Part shown: piece after piece, positions 1 through 10,014 of the stretch
How the letters are laid out: each line of letters begins with the position of its first letter
How positions within the stretch are numbered: the stretch's first letter is position 1
Notes under the pieces: generated by a model
Database searches by the model: none
Seen by the model: the letters and a program-made list of their open reading frames with translations, nothing else
What the model was told of the DNA's origin: nothing
NCBI GenBank assembly: GCA_030704615.1
Contig: CM060734.1
Location: forward strand, 58,792,042 to 58,856,041
Reading direction: 5' to 3'
Origin: Takakia lepidozioides
Taxonomy: Eukaryota > Streptophyta > Takakiopsida > Takakiales > Takakiaceae
Length of the DNA: 64,000 nt
Position numbers and translations under genes: made by a program

Positions 1-1331
1 TAAATAATATAATTTAGGCATTTTTTGCACATACTTGGACATTTTGGTGTTTTTCACAATTTTCGAGCAATTAGGCACTTCTCACGAAAATTTCCCAAGT
101 TTTAGGCACATTTTCCAAAAACAAATCTAACTTTAATTAGGCACTTGATTTTGAATTAATTATTGTCTAATAAGCTAGATCAGTACGGTATCATGGATGC
201 CTATTTGCTTTCTACAAGGTTATTTTCTTTGTTTTGTAGTTTGATTAACAAGGTTCTCTACCAGTGTTGTACTGGTATCAGGTTGACGACATACCAGACT
301 GGTACTGATACCAGACATGAAACAATACTCTTAACTTATATATATTTAATGGCGGATGTTTTCTTCCCAAATATTGGTATGAATATGAGTGTCATGATGT
401 CATGACCACAAATATCAGAATGCTGCGGTAATATAGATATCAAGATAACTAACTATAAAAATAATAAAATACAAATAAAATTAATTTATACAAAATATAC
501 GAGTACTTGTGCATGTCATAAATTGATATAATACCCATACCAATGTAGATGAGGAAGACTGTAGAGTACTGGTTGTGGCTGGTCGGAATAAACCAATATC
601 AGCCTGGTGTCACGTATTCTCCTAAATGATACGAGACTAATCTGGTATTTGATAGCAGTGCATATACCATGCACATACGAGTCTTTCACTTATATACCAC
701 AACTCTCTATTTTTAAGAACAAAGAATAAATAATCATTAAATAATAAAAATAAAAATAAAATGCACGGATATTTTAATTGCATATATATCTTCATATTTT
801 ATTATGTCCTCAGACTTACCACCTACTTTCATACAGATTCTTTGGCCGTTTTTTAATATCCTCCCGTTCCGGGTATTACCAACATGACAAATAGCGGATC
901 CGGGTAGCATGTAATTAGGGCTGAGAACAAGAGGTTGGGTAGCATGTGAACAGGGCCTAAGTGTCTGTCACGCCTTGTTTAAAAAGGATTGAGATTTAAG
1001 TTATTGCTCTCTCGGCGCGAATTCAGGCCATATAACTTATCCTAAGGAGTTTTCAGGATCAACCGACAGGGAGAACCGGCAGCCAGTTACATGCTAGCCG
1101 ACTGAATTCCAGAATTTCCGAATGAAATATGAAACCTCAGGAAATGGATCCGAGGGAAAAAATGGCCGAAGCGAAAATCAATCGGGTGCATGTCTGCTTG
1201 CAGTCGCTGCCTACTATCACAGCTCACCTGTCCACGCAGGTTCATATTCTTGGCCTCTATGTGGTTTGAAGGCATTGACAGGTCCACCTTCTATAATTCT
1301 TCACTTGTTTGAATTGCTTAAAACTGGTTGT
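1..1331. other. AT-rich intergenic DNA, no gene seen
   Basis: Low-complexity AT-rich sequence. The short open frames here (for example 163-405, plus) have no recognisable domain, no coding-like composition and no splice context. I see no RNA gene, TIR or LTR in this stretch. Confidence 0.5.
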
Positions 1332-1354
1332 GATTATTATTATTATTATTATTT
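1332..1354. repeat. (ATT)n microsatellite
   Basis: Seven or so tandem ATT/TTA units lie immediately outside the left end of the methyltransferase retroelement. Confidence 0.9.
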
Positions 1355-1358
1355 ACTT

Positions 1359-1535
1359 TGTCGTGTGCATACATATCGCTACACAACTACATCGCTGTCC
1401 AAAACCACACAACACATGTGCACGCCACACACTAGTATATCACTAGTCCACCACCAATCCAGCCACTAGTCCAACCATTAGGCTACAACTAGTCAGTCAC
1501 TAGGCTGCCCACTATGGCAGTCATTAGTCCACACA
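1359..1535. repeat. ~177-bp direct repeat outside the left LTR (copy A)
   Basis: This segment is very similar to 1864-2039, on the other side of the left LTR, including runs of CACTAGTCCA-type words. Read on the minus strand it begins TGTGGACTA and ends CACGACA, so it looks LTR-like. No matching copy lies beside the right LTR. It may be part of a longer left LTR or of a neighbouring related LTR. Confidence 0.7.
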
Positions 1536-1536
1536 A

Positions 1537-1863
1537 TGATAAAGAAGAAGAATACAAGCACAAGCTCATGCGAGCTCACAAAGCTGAAGCATAAACTCAT
1601 GCATATATAACCTCATCACTCAAATACAAGTCAAGCCAAGTGCACCCCACGCCATGGGGAATCCACACTACGGCGCCATAGCTAGGCGCGGTAAGGCTCA
1701 ACTCGAGAAAGATGAGCCTCCCGCGCTTGTCGTGAAGATAACCACTCCAGGGCCTAAATTTGTCTTGACCCCTGGATTGACACTTGGGCCAATCCCAAAT
1801 GTCAATATGTAAAAGCTAGCTATTTCCTAGCTAGTTTCACACTAGTGATAAAATAACTTGACA
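1537..1863 (-). repeat. 3' LTR of the DNMT/PHD retroelement
   Basis: This 327-bp copy starts TGATAAAG and ends CTTGACA, and matches 17076-17402 with few differences. It contains CTCGAGAAAGATGAG at 1702-1716, the complement of the primer site beside the other LTR. The true 3' LTR could extend to 2039, just after a polypurine run, giving 503 bp with TG...CA ends on the minus strand. Confidence 0.8.
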
Positions 1864-2039
1864 GCTATCGTGCGCATACATATCGCTACACAATTACATC
1901 GCTGTCTAAAACCACACAACACATGTGCACGCCACACACTAGTATACCACTAGTCCACCACTAGTCCAACCACTAGGCTACAACTAGTCAGTCACTAGTC
2001 TGCCACTATGTTGCCTACTATGGCAGTCACTAGTCCACA
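1864..2039. repeat. ~177-bp direct repeat inside the left LTR (copy A')
   Basis: Near-copy of 1359-1535. On the minus strand it starts TGTGGACTAG six bases after a G-run that could be the polypurine tract, so it may be the U3 start of a longer 3' LTR. Confidence 0.65.
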
Positions 2040-2045
2040 CAATTG

Positions 2046-2054
2046 CCCCCCCTA
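2046..2054 (-). promoter_or_regulatory. Candidate polypurine tract for plus-strand priming
   Basis: On the minus strand this reads T/AGGGGGGG, next to the LTR-like start at 2039. Gypsy elements prime second-strand DNA synthesis from such a tract. A short CAATTG spacer separates it from TGTGG, so the assignment is tentative. Confidence 0.4.
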
Positions 2055-2302
2055 ACTGGTGCTTAGGTCCCTCTAAGTCCAGGTAGCCACAAGATGTGAT
2101 AGTGACCATAGCCTCACTAAGTCCTCCACCATTGTCCCTACCACACTCAAACTCGATAGATCAAGAAGCCGGGTGCAAGAGTTGCCCCATCGTTAGTTGC
2201 CGTCTTGCAACCTGTGAACTTGAGCCTGGGATCTCGTGTATTGACTCCTATGAGCTTGGCCTCCTATGTCTTGTTAGCTGCCTCTAGTCATGTCCACTGC
2301 CA
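2055..2302. other. Retroelement 3' untranslated segment
   Basis: Sequence between the PHD-finger stop codon and the candidate polypurine tract. No coding motif or repeat is seen in it. Confidence 0.5.
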
Positions 2303-2590
2303 CTATCCCAAGCAGTGTGGACATAACCAATCTCCATCAAGAACCCTCTCAAGAGGTGGTGTCAAGCATCCCATATGCCAACCTCTTGAGCATCGATCAC
2401 ACACCAGCATGGTGGCTGCCCCTTTGGCAGACCCACAGAGCATGCACCTCAAACCTGCAGGTACCACTGCCAAGTTTGGGTCAACTCTGCCATCGACATT
2501 GGGAAGGTGACATGACGCACAATTACGCACATGGTCTTTCCAAGTCATGCCATCCCGACCCTCCAAGATCAGGACTCCTGAGGGCAACAC
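2303..2590 (-). pseudogene. PHD finger at the C terminus of the retroelement integrase
   Basis: The last about 50 residues form a canonical C4HC3 PHD zinc finger: CMLC, then VCDRC, then GWHMGC, followed by LTPPL and WLCPHC just before the stop. All eight zinc ligands and the Trp before the last Cys pair are present. PHD fingers generally bind histone H3 tails, often the K4 methylation state. The frame is the same as the integrase upstream; a single TGA near 2594 separates them and is most simply an Arg CGA mutated to TGA, so the original product was probably an integrase-PHD fusion. By analogy with chromovirus integrase chromodomains, it could have guided integration to marked chromatin; that role is inferred. 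I could not tell whether it was captured from a host gene recently. Confidence 0.85.
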
Positions 2591-2593
2591 CTC

Positions 2594-3808
2594 TCAAACC
2601 CTCAGAATAACACGCCCTGCAGTGATATCCAGGGTCGTAGGAGCAGTCTGCTGCAAATAAACATAGTCACCAGGGCTAAACCTCCGAACCCCAGGACGAT
2701 ATCCTCCACCATGTATAGTGGCATACCTCAACGTATCACGGTGTTGTGCAATGGCAAGGTTCTCAAAAGCCGTGGGCATGACTTTCTTGAACAACTCTGC
2801 ACGCTCATCGCATGCACGTACCTACACGTCCGGATCGTCAAGGTTAAGGACTTGAGCAGTGTCCCTACGAATGGCTGCAGGCAAATCTGGCTCTCGGCCA
2901 AAGAAAAGGAAATACGGTGAGAAGGAGGCAAGTGATGTTTGTTTGCTGAACTTGTAGCCCATGGCTAACCAAGGCATCTGAAGATCCCAATCTCCTAGGT
3001 GTCCTTTCTGTGAGCCATACTTGCGCAACCCCCTCTTCACCATCTGAACAACTCTCTCTGCCAAGCCATCGGCCTCAGGATGATCCCGAGAAGTGGTACG
3101 GTGGTCTATCAAGGCTTTATCACACAAAGCCTGAAACTCCCCCAAAAACTCTCTCCCTTGGTCTGTGAGTACCTCAGCTGGAGCACCGAATCGGCTAAGC
3201 ACACGATCCAAGAATGTATACGCAGCCCCCTCACTAGCCTTGTCAGGCAATGGAACCAACTCAATCCACTTGGAGAAGTGCTCCACTATCACCAACACAT
3301 ATCTGTGGTGACGCATAGTCAGTGGCAACGGTCCTGCGAAGTCAAGACTCCACCTGTAGTCCAATCCCATGATTGGTAAAGGATACAACTGTGGTGTAGG
3401 GGCGTTGAATAAAGCACGCACCCTGTCACACACCATGTACCTAGCCACGAACTGTTGCACCTCTGTATGCATACCACGCCACCAATACTACCCCTGCAGT
3501 AAACTGTGAGTGCGTCGCACTCCAAAGTGCCCCAACTCCTCATGGGCATGCCGCACTAACCATGCACGCTGTGTGGGTTGAGGCAAAATCCTTACCCAAC
3601 CATCCTCCCATACTTGGAGCAGGTGTATCCCCTCCCACTTGAACCTCTTGGCTCGTTGCAGGATCCGATCCCTCTCCTTGGCAGTTGCAATGGCTGCCGT
3701 GTCTCCAGTACGGAGGTAGTCCAACACAGCCGAATCCTCATGTATATCTTGGGTACCACCTGGCTCATCACTAGCCTCAGGGTCCTCAGACACTCCGTCT
3801 ACAGTCAT
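2594..3808 (-). pseudogene. Integrase of the DNMT/PHD retroelement
   Basis: The N-terminal zinc domain shows HAHEELGHFG followed by YWWRG, but the expected CxxC reads YMVC, so one zinc ligand is lost. The catalytic core carries the D,D,E set: Asp in SLDFAGP, Asp in VLTDQGREF and Glu in HPEADGLAERV. A C-terminal segment with RRFSPGDYVYL and VILRV follows. Amber stops near 3486 and 2820, plus the TGA near 2594, interrupt an otherwise single frame shared with RNase H upstream and PHD downstream. It would have inserted the cDNA into chromosomal DNA. Non-functional as it stands. Confidence 0.85.
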
Positions 3809-3868
3809 CCCTGTTGTAGGTCCAACCTAACTTCCCGATGCCAAGATATACAAAAAAGCAGATGCATG

Positions 3869-4351
3869 TCATCCCGACACCATCTCCTCGTCCGTCTCAC
3901 CATGCCACCGAGCTCCAGTGTCATCATGCTGGCTCGTGCATGGATTGCGACTAAATCCATCTGCATCCTGATTGATCAAACCCGGTCGATGCACAACCTG
4001 AAAGTCATACTCCTGGAGTATGAGTGCCCACCGTGCAAGCTTCCCCGTAAGCTTGTTTGACTCCATCAACCACTTGAGTGGCTGGTGATCCGTGACAAGG
4101 GTGAAGAGATTGTCGTATAGATAGCACCTGAAGTGTGCCACGGCCCACACTGCAGCTAAGCAGTCTCCCTCATATGAGCTGTACTTAGCCTCTGCAGTGT
4201 TGTTCGAGTGGCTAGCATAAGCCACTACGAACTCTCTTCCCTCATCATCCACCTGTGTGAGCACCGCTCCAAGCCCCAGCATGCTCCAATCCGTATGCAG
4301 CTGAAAGGGACGCCCCCTGATAGGTCGTCTCAGGATTTGCGCCGAGGTCAA
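3869..4351 (-). pseudogene. RNase H domain of the DNMT/PHD retroelement
   Basis: Typical Gypsy RNase H: FQLHTDWSMLGLGAVLTQ at the start (first catalytic Asp), then YSSYEGDCLAAVWAVAHFR (Glu), TDHQPLKWL (Asp) and VHRPGLINQDADGFSR near the end. It degrades the RNA strand of the RNA-DNA hybrid during reverse transcription. The domain is in frame with integrase but shifted relative to the RT fragment at 4630-5043. Confidence 0.85.
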
Positions 4352-5140
4352 CCTCGCCTTGAGCTCTTGAAAAGCTCATTCCTGCTCATCTTCCCACTGC
4401 TTGGTCAACTTGGTTAGAGCCTTTGCAATGGCACTAAATCCCTTGACAAACCGTCTATAATAGTTTGCCAACCCCATGAAAGCTCGAACTCAGCTCACAT
4501 CCGTGGGGCGTGGAATTTGTGCAATGGCCTCTACCTTAGTCTACTGTACCCCCAATCCTCCAGGATATATCATGTGACCCAGATACTCAATCTAGTTGTG
4601 GAAAAACTTGCACTTCCCCGGATGCAACTTCAATTTGTACGCCTCAAGCGCTCCAATACCACCTGAAGGTGTCTCTCATGCTCATCCACTGTAGCACTAA
4701 AAATGATGATGTCATCTATGTAGCACCGAGCAAAGTCCACCCCTGCTAGAATCCTATCCATGACTCTCTGAAACTCTGCAGGAGCATTCTTAAGCCCAAA
4801 TGGTAAGAACCGCCACTGATATAGGCAATCCTTGCCGTGCTCATTGATCCCCCAGAATGTCGTCTTCTGTTTGTCCGCCTCCTTGATCAACAACTGGTGA
4901 TATCTGGATCGTAAATCCAAAGTGCTAAAGACCTCAACATGCCCGATGGCATCAAAGATCTCATCTGGTGTTGGCATAGCATACTTATCGGACTTGGTCT
5001 GACGATTTACAGGCCGGTACTGCACATACGTCTCTCCATCCAATTGCCATAGACATCCTTCTTGGCTGGCATCACTGTGGCTGAAGCATACTCTCCACCA
5101 GAGAGCTCCACCAAACCAGCCTCCTAGAGATCTTGAGTCC
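4352..5140 (-). pseudogene. Reverse transcriptase of the DNMT/PHD retroelement
   Basis: The fingers start around 5140 with ELSGGEYASATVMPAKKD-like sequence read across a frameshift, then YRPVN, FSTLDLRSRYHQL and the conserved LPFGLKNAPAEFQRVMD. The catalytic box reads CYIDDIIIFS (YxDD) near 4720. The thumb region down to 4352 is shifted. This copies element RNA into DNA. Position directly after the methyltransferase and an acidic linker shows one polyprotein. Frameshifts make it inactive. Confidence 0.88.
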
Positions 5141-5729
5141 TCATCTGAATCAAAGACCTCTCCATGTCACTGTATCTATAGGGTCTCCGAAAGATTTGCG
5201 TGTCAGTGGCCAACTCAATACGAATCTCTTGACCCTTCAGTGCTCCCAAGTCCTTCAAACTGAAGGCAAAGCAATTCTGGTAAGCCCTCAGGAACCGCCG
5301 TATACGTCGTCTCTCTCCTCCGGTGACAATGGGTCCAATGTCAGGCTCCCAATTGTCCTTCGTAACTGCAACCTTAAGTCCAGTGGGCTTAGAGGTAGAG
5401 GATGCGTCCAGTGGTTGCTATGTTGCAACCTCTTGAGCGGTACTTCCTGCCTGCTCAATCAATGACAAGGCCTCATCCTGCCCCATCATCTCATCCTCGA
5501 GGACTTCCTCAACCCGAGAAAAATCCCCAACCTCATCCATCACCGCCGCCCTGGCTGTTAACTCCCTCTGAACCTCGAGCACCTCCCACGTGTGCCATGG
5601 ATGCCTGCACCTAGTGGTCCTCTCATACTCACCCCCACTCACTGCCTGTACCGTCTCAGTAGGCAGATAGACCATCAAGGGAAGTGTACTCCGCACTCTG
5701 CGTTGCTTAGCCATAGCCAAGCTGATAAT
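5141..5729 (-). pseudogene. Acidic linker between DNMT and RT
   Basis: Open minus-strand sequence continuing in the frame of the methyltransferase C terminus (5768-5418). It is rich in Glu/Asp (for example DFSRVEEVLEDEMMGQDEA) and has no recognisable fold. It may contain a protease cleavage point freeing DNMT from RT; this is inferred. Confidence 0.55.
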
Positions 5730-6694
5730 CCAGGTCAAGCAATTGAGATCCATTGCTTGCCCCAACACCTAACGACGTGATGCCTTAGAAAGAGACGGCA
5801 CCGCCGTGGTACCAGTGGTAAAACCCATTGCCCGCTCACGCTCGTCAGCATTAGGCTCCACTAACTGCTGCAACTGAGCATCCCACAGGAGGCCAAGTCC
5901 ACTATCCCGGAAAGCATGCGATCCTGGGAAGCTGAGCAGTGTAGGTAATGCTGCTCGTGGTTGACCCACCTTGTTGACCACTGCCAAAGACGAACGGTCA
6001 TCGTGTCTCACACGCTGAGACTGCCTCCCTGTGTCCAAAATGCTATCCACTGTGAGGTGTGCTGGCCGCTGCACCCCATCAAATGTACGCTTGAGCAGTG
6101 CGGGTGACATCAAGTTAGTCCACCATAGCCGTGGACGATGAGCCCGTGACCCCACTGTACTGCTAACAACACTGCTGATCCAAGCCACGATCGGACTTGA
6201 TGCACACTGGCCATCACCCTGGCCCGAGAATCGCCCATCAGTGGCACTTTCTCCAAGATGTATACTGAAGATACAGCTTGATGAAGCTGCAACTGGCGCA
6301 AAACCCGCACCATCTCCCAAAACAGACCCGACCTCGAGTCTCGTAATCCATTGCCATGCCCGGCTGATGAATGCCCTTGGCAAGGCCAACTTGCCACTAC
6401 CAGATCAATGGAGCCAACCCGCTCCAATCCTGCGCCCCCAGCAACGAAATGTCTGTTGGCAAGGCCTGCTGATATCCACGAACTGCAGACACTGGCAACA
6501 ACTCAGGGTACTGCTGCACCAACTGAGCAACATGGTGAAGTGAAACGCGTCGTGCAGTCTTATCCCTCTCCACATACAGGTAACGCCAAACTCGTACACC
6601 TGCCTGTAACACAGCAGTCAATCCGGTGCTGATCCCGCCAAACAAGTCCAGAAGACAAATGCCTTCATCCGGATACTGCCACAAAATAGGTATG
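5730..6694 (-). pseudogene. C5 cytosine DNA methyltransferase domain inside the retroelement polyprotein
   Basis: Motifs run in canonical order. Motif I is LLDLFGGISTGLTAVL with AdoMet-site YVERD after it (about 6655-6570). The catalytic motif IV is WPCQGHS at 6368-6388. Motif VI reads YILEKV (about 6245-6262), where ENV is usual. A motif VIII-like RAHRPRLWWTNL (about 6110) follows, then GQPRAALPTLL, ERERAMGF, and a motif X-like LGQAMDLNCLTW (about 5765-5730). The canonical I-to-X order argues against plant DRM enzymes, which are permuted. Two frameshifts (near 6430 and 6160) and an amber stop near 5772 break it. The upstream protease-linker frame continues into it once the CACTA insertion is discounted. 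It would transfer methyl groups to cytosine in DNA, perhaps to the element's own copies. I recall DNMT-bearing retrotransposons reported from dinoflagellates and charophyte algae. Confidence 0.85.
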
Positions 6695-7137
6695 CACTAC
6701 AACAGATTGCGGCTTTTACGACTCCCATGGGTGCGCAGTCATGACAGATATGTGGCAGAAATACCATTTGCAGTCGTAAAATGCTTTTGAAGTCATAATG
6801 CAGGTCTGGGGAAGGCGTATATGCGACTGCATGGCTCCAGACTCTGCGGAACACATATCAAACATGTTTGACCACGAATATTGGCATGGCAGATATGACT
6901 ACCAGTCACGGTCATGGCTACACTAGAATGACGTGTGTATATTGCTAGAAAGACATATGACTTCATGATTCTCACTCTAATGCATTCTGCCAGATCATCA
7001 CGTGGATGAATCACTACATGACTGCACATGTCAACACATGCTTTTCTGGTTATATATATAATATATGAGTATCTATATTTTGAAAAAACAGAGACTCTGA
7101 CCACTAGAATCAATTTTTTTTATAAAAAAATGCAATT

Positions 7138-7356
7138 TAAAAAAAAAAAAAAAAAACACATCGGCTGGTAAGTGCACAGTGTGTGTCCCTGGTGGTTTGG
7201 GGTTCAAACCCTGCCTTATCCCGTGTGTGGGATTGTTCGTGACAGTATGTCTGGGCGTTGATCGTCCTGTACGTCTTATGGCCCATAAATGAAGGCGGGT
7301 GAAATTTCCCCCCCTCCTCAAGGACCTGGTTTCCTTTAAGAAAAAAAAAAAAAAGA
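7138..7356 (+). mobile_element. tRNA-derived SINE-like element
   Basis: GGCTGGTAAGTGCACAG and GGGTTCAAACCC resemble the pol III A and B boxes of tRNA-derived SINEs. The body ends in an A-rich tail (about 7340-7362) and is preceded by an A-run at 7138-7157. No complete tRNA fold is visible. It lies inside CACTA-1, so it inserted into or was carried by it. Confidence 0.55.
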
Positions 7357-7676
7357 AAAAAAATCAAAGAGGGGCTTTTAGGGTTTACAAAAAGGTTAAA
7401 AAACTTAAAAAGTTGTCCATCACGGTAGCGTGAACAGACTTAGAGCGAGCGGGAGGGAGAGAGAGAGAGGGTTGGGACTTAGAGCGAGCGAGCGGGAGAG
7501 AGGGCAAACATGCATGGGAGGCCCGCAGTTGGATCAACCTTCGCATTTGGAGCAAGCAACCCTAGAAACGCTACGGTATGTGTACGAGGAGGTTTCGGCT
7601 GGGAGCCCGCCGTTCTTGGGAGAGTCAGCTTCATCTTAGCAGGCCGTGTTTCAATCTCTACCCGCTCGGCCCTGAT

Positions 7677-8522
7677 TTTACAGCACGGAGCAGAGCTGGC
7701 ATGAGTTTCTAAAAGATCCTTCACGATGGTGGGACAACCGCAATCGCAAGGTGTGGCTTTTTCTTAATGTACGATGTGAAGAAGTTTGTCCATCCTGCAA
7801 ATGTGGGTTGTTGGCTCCTGTTAGTACCATGATTTGGTATTCTTCCTGATGTTTACAAGGTTCTTGGGAGAGTTAGCTTGGTCTTAGCAGGCCGTGTTTC
7901 AATCTCTGCCCACTCAGCTACACCGTGGTGGTTCTCACTGACCAATCCGACATTACCTGACTACAGAAAACAAGCAGCACACTGAAGAGGTCCTCTTGGG
8001 TTCATGGTCAGTCAAATCCTCCATGGGCCATGACACAAGGTCGAGGACAATGTGGTGAGGGCACCTTCTTCTTCGACCTATTTCAGCCTGTTTTGTCCTC
8101 TCATCAACTCGGCCCTTCATTTGCAGCACGGAGCAGAGTTGGCATGAGATTTTTAAAGATCCTTCACGATGGTGCGACAACCGCAATGGCAAGGTGTGGC
8201 TTTTCCTTAATGTACGATGTGAAGAAGTTTGTCCATCCTGCAAATGTGGGCTGTTGGCTCCTGTTAGTACCATGATTTGGTATTCTTCCTGATGTTTCAA
8301 GGTTCTTGGGAGAGTCAGCTTGGTCTTAGCAGGCCGTGTTTCAATCTCTGCCTGCTCATCTGCACCGTGCTGGTTCTCACAGACCAATCCGACATTACCT
8401 GACTACAAGACACAAGCAGCACACACAAGAGGTCCTTTTGGGTTGATGGTCGGTCAAATCCTCTATGGGTACTTCTTCGACCTATTTCAGCCTGTTTTGC
8501 CCTCTCATCAGACTCGGCCTTG
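7677..8522 (+). repeat. ~440-bp direct tandem duplication inside CACTA-1
   Basis: 7677-8115 and 8120-8520 repeat the same sequence with scattered differences: CAGCACGGAGCAGAG..., a WWDNR-coding stretch (TGGTGGGACAACCGC near 7724; decayed near 8167), GTACCATGATTTGGTATTC, CAGGCCGTGTTTCAATCTC, and CAGCCTGTTTTG. The same words occur inverted in CACTA-2 (about 50680-51010), so this cassette is a feature of the transposon family. Confidence 0.75.
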
Positions 8523-8689
8523 AGATGCATATTGAATTATGTAAGTTAGCTCGTTGCTCATTGATAAGTAGGGTTGGGGGTGTTTGCTGGAATGATTGTT
8601 GTATGCATGATTTGTGCAGAGGCATAGATAGCTGAAGGAGCAGGGATAGAGTGTGGAGAGGGCCAGATTTCAAGCTCCAGATTATCTAT

Positions 8690-8790
8690 GATTCCCTGTG
8701 GAAGGATAGATACAAGAAACCTGCATGGGTAGATGGTCAATTGGAAGCCGCAGCAGCAGCAGCACAATTGATACAATCAAGCACTGCTAA
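8690..8790 (+). pseudogene. PDF-motif exon fragment (OSB-type)
   Basis: The plus strand reads GPDFKLQIIYDSLWKDRYKK then PAWVDGQLEAAAAAAQLIQ. This matches the C-terminal half of the PDF motif of plant organellar single-stranded DNA-binding (OSB) proteins, whose pattern is PDFKhK...aLWid....PxWV. The N-terminal half (WWDNR) is encoded separately at other sites in the element, as if an intron once separated them. Confidence 0.6.
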
Positions 8791-8984
8791 TGAAGGCACC
8801 TTCTGAAACACATTTCACCCTATTTTCCCCTCTTATCAGAATCGGCCTAAATTTTCATTTCAATTCTGCAAGTTAGCTGGTTGAGTGAATCTAGTTGGAG
8901 TGACTTTGACATGATACTGCCAATGTGACAAGAGTATGCATTGAACCCATTGGTAGCGGGATATTGGGATATCTCTTGGCCATG

Positions 8985-9990
8985 TGCCATCGTCAAAGCT
9001 GAAACTGTACTAGTTGTCATTCTGACCACTGCCCTAGTGGACATGTATGCCAAATGTGGGTGCAGCAAGCCTGATGCAAAGGGAGAGTTCGACAACATGG
9101 CTAAATGAGATGTGGGTTGTGGACTGCCATGATTGTAAGGTGTGTGTAGCATAGGTGTGGGAGTAAGGCTTTGGAAACCTAAGAACAAATGATGTGGGAA
9201 ATGATGAAGCCAAACCAGGTCATGTTCATTTGTGTTTGTTAATATGCATATGCGAGCCTAGCAGCCCTGGGAAGGGGCCAAGAGGTTCATGGTGACATCA
9301 TCAAAGCTGGAATTGTACCTGATGTCATTCTGAACATTCCCCTGGTGTACATGTATGTCAAATGCGAGCTGGTAGCCCTGGAAAGGACGCAAAGGTCCAT
9401 TATCAATCTGGAATTGTACCACTAGATGTCACTCTAAACACTGCCTTGGTGGATATGTATGTCAATGCACGCCTGGCAGCCCTGAAAAAGGGTACAGAGG
9501 TCCACGGTGATATTGTCAAAGCTGGTGGTATTGTATTTGATGTGATTCTGAACGTTGCCGTAGTGACCATGTATGCCAAGGTTGCAGGGTGCAACTACAA
9601 GGATACATGGTTGTTTTGATAATATGGCTAAATGAGATGTGGTACCAGCCTAGCCCATAATTGCACTTACCTAGAGTAGGCAATGAGTGAAGACGGGGTT
9701 TGTGATGTTGATCGTCCAAGCTGGAATTAAACAAATGTTGTTCTGAACTATGCCCTTGTGGACTTGTATGCCAAATTGGGGTGCATGGAGGATGATGATC
9801 CCAGGATATGCACAACAGCGGCACGGGATGGAGGCCCTTTGGAGAGGTCTATGAGCAAGTGGTGTGGGAAGGGATACTGCAGCGCAACCACATCGCGTTT
9901 GTTACATTTGCAACATGTGTGCAAGCCTGGCAGCCCTGCAAAATAGCAAAGAGGTTCGTGGTGGAATTGTACTAGATGTCGATCTGAACT
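8985..9990 (+). pseudogene. Degenerate PPR repeats inside CACTA-1
   Basis: At least four PPR-like blocks occur on the plus strand: TALVDMYAKCGCSKPDAKGEFDNM near 9030-9105 (read across small shifts), EVHGDIIKAGIVPDVILN near 9285-9340, AALKKGTEVHGDIVKAG near 9475-9530, and further VVLNYALVDLYAKLGCMEDD-like sequence near 9735-9800. All are broken by stops and frameshifts. The same motif family appears, better preserved, on the minus strand of CACTA-2. PPR proteins bind organellar RNA; this copy cannot make one. Confidence 0.7.
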
Positions 9991-10014
9991 TTGACATGAT
10001 GCCAATGTGACAAC

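Noticed and set aside
163-405. 80-residue open frame near the left edge
   Set aside because: AT-rich sequence, no domain, no promoter or splice context.
5730-6694. Assignment of the DNMT to the plant DRM class
   Set aside because: DRM enzymes have permuted motifs; here motifs run I to X in canonical order, so I left the clade undetermined.
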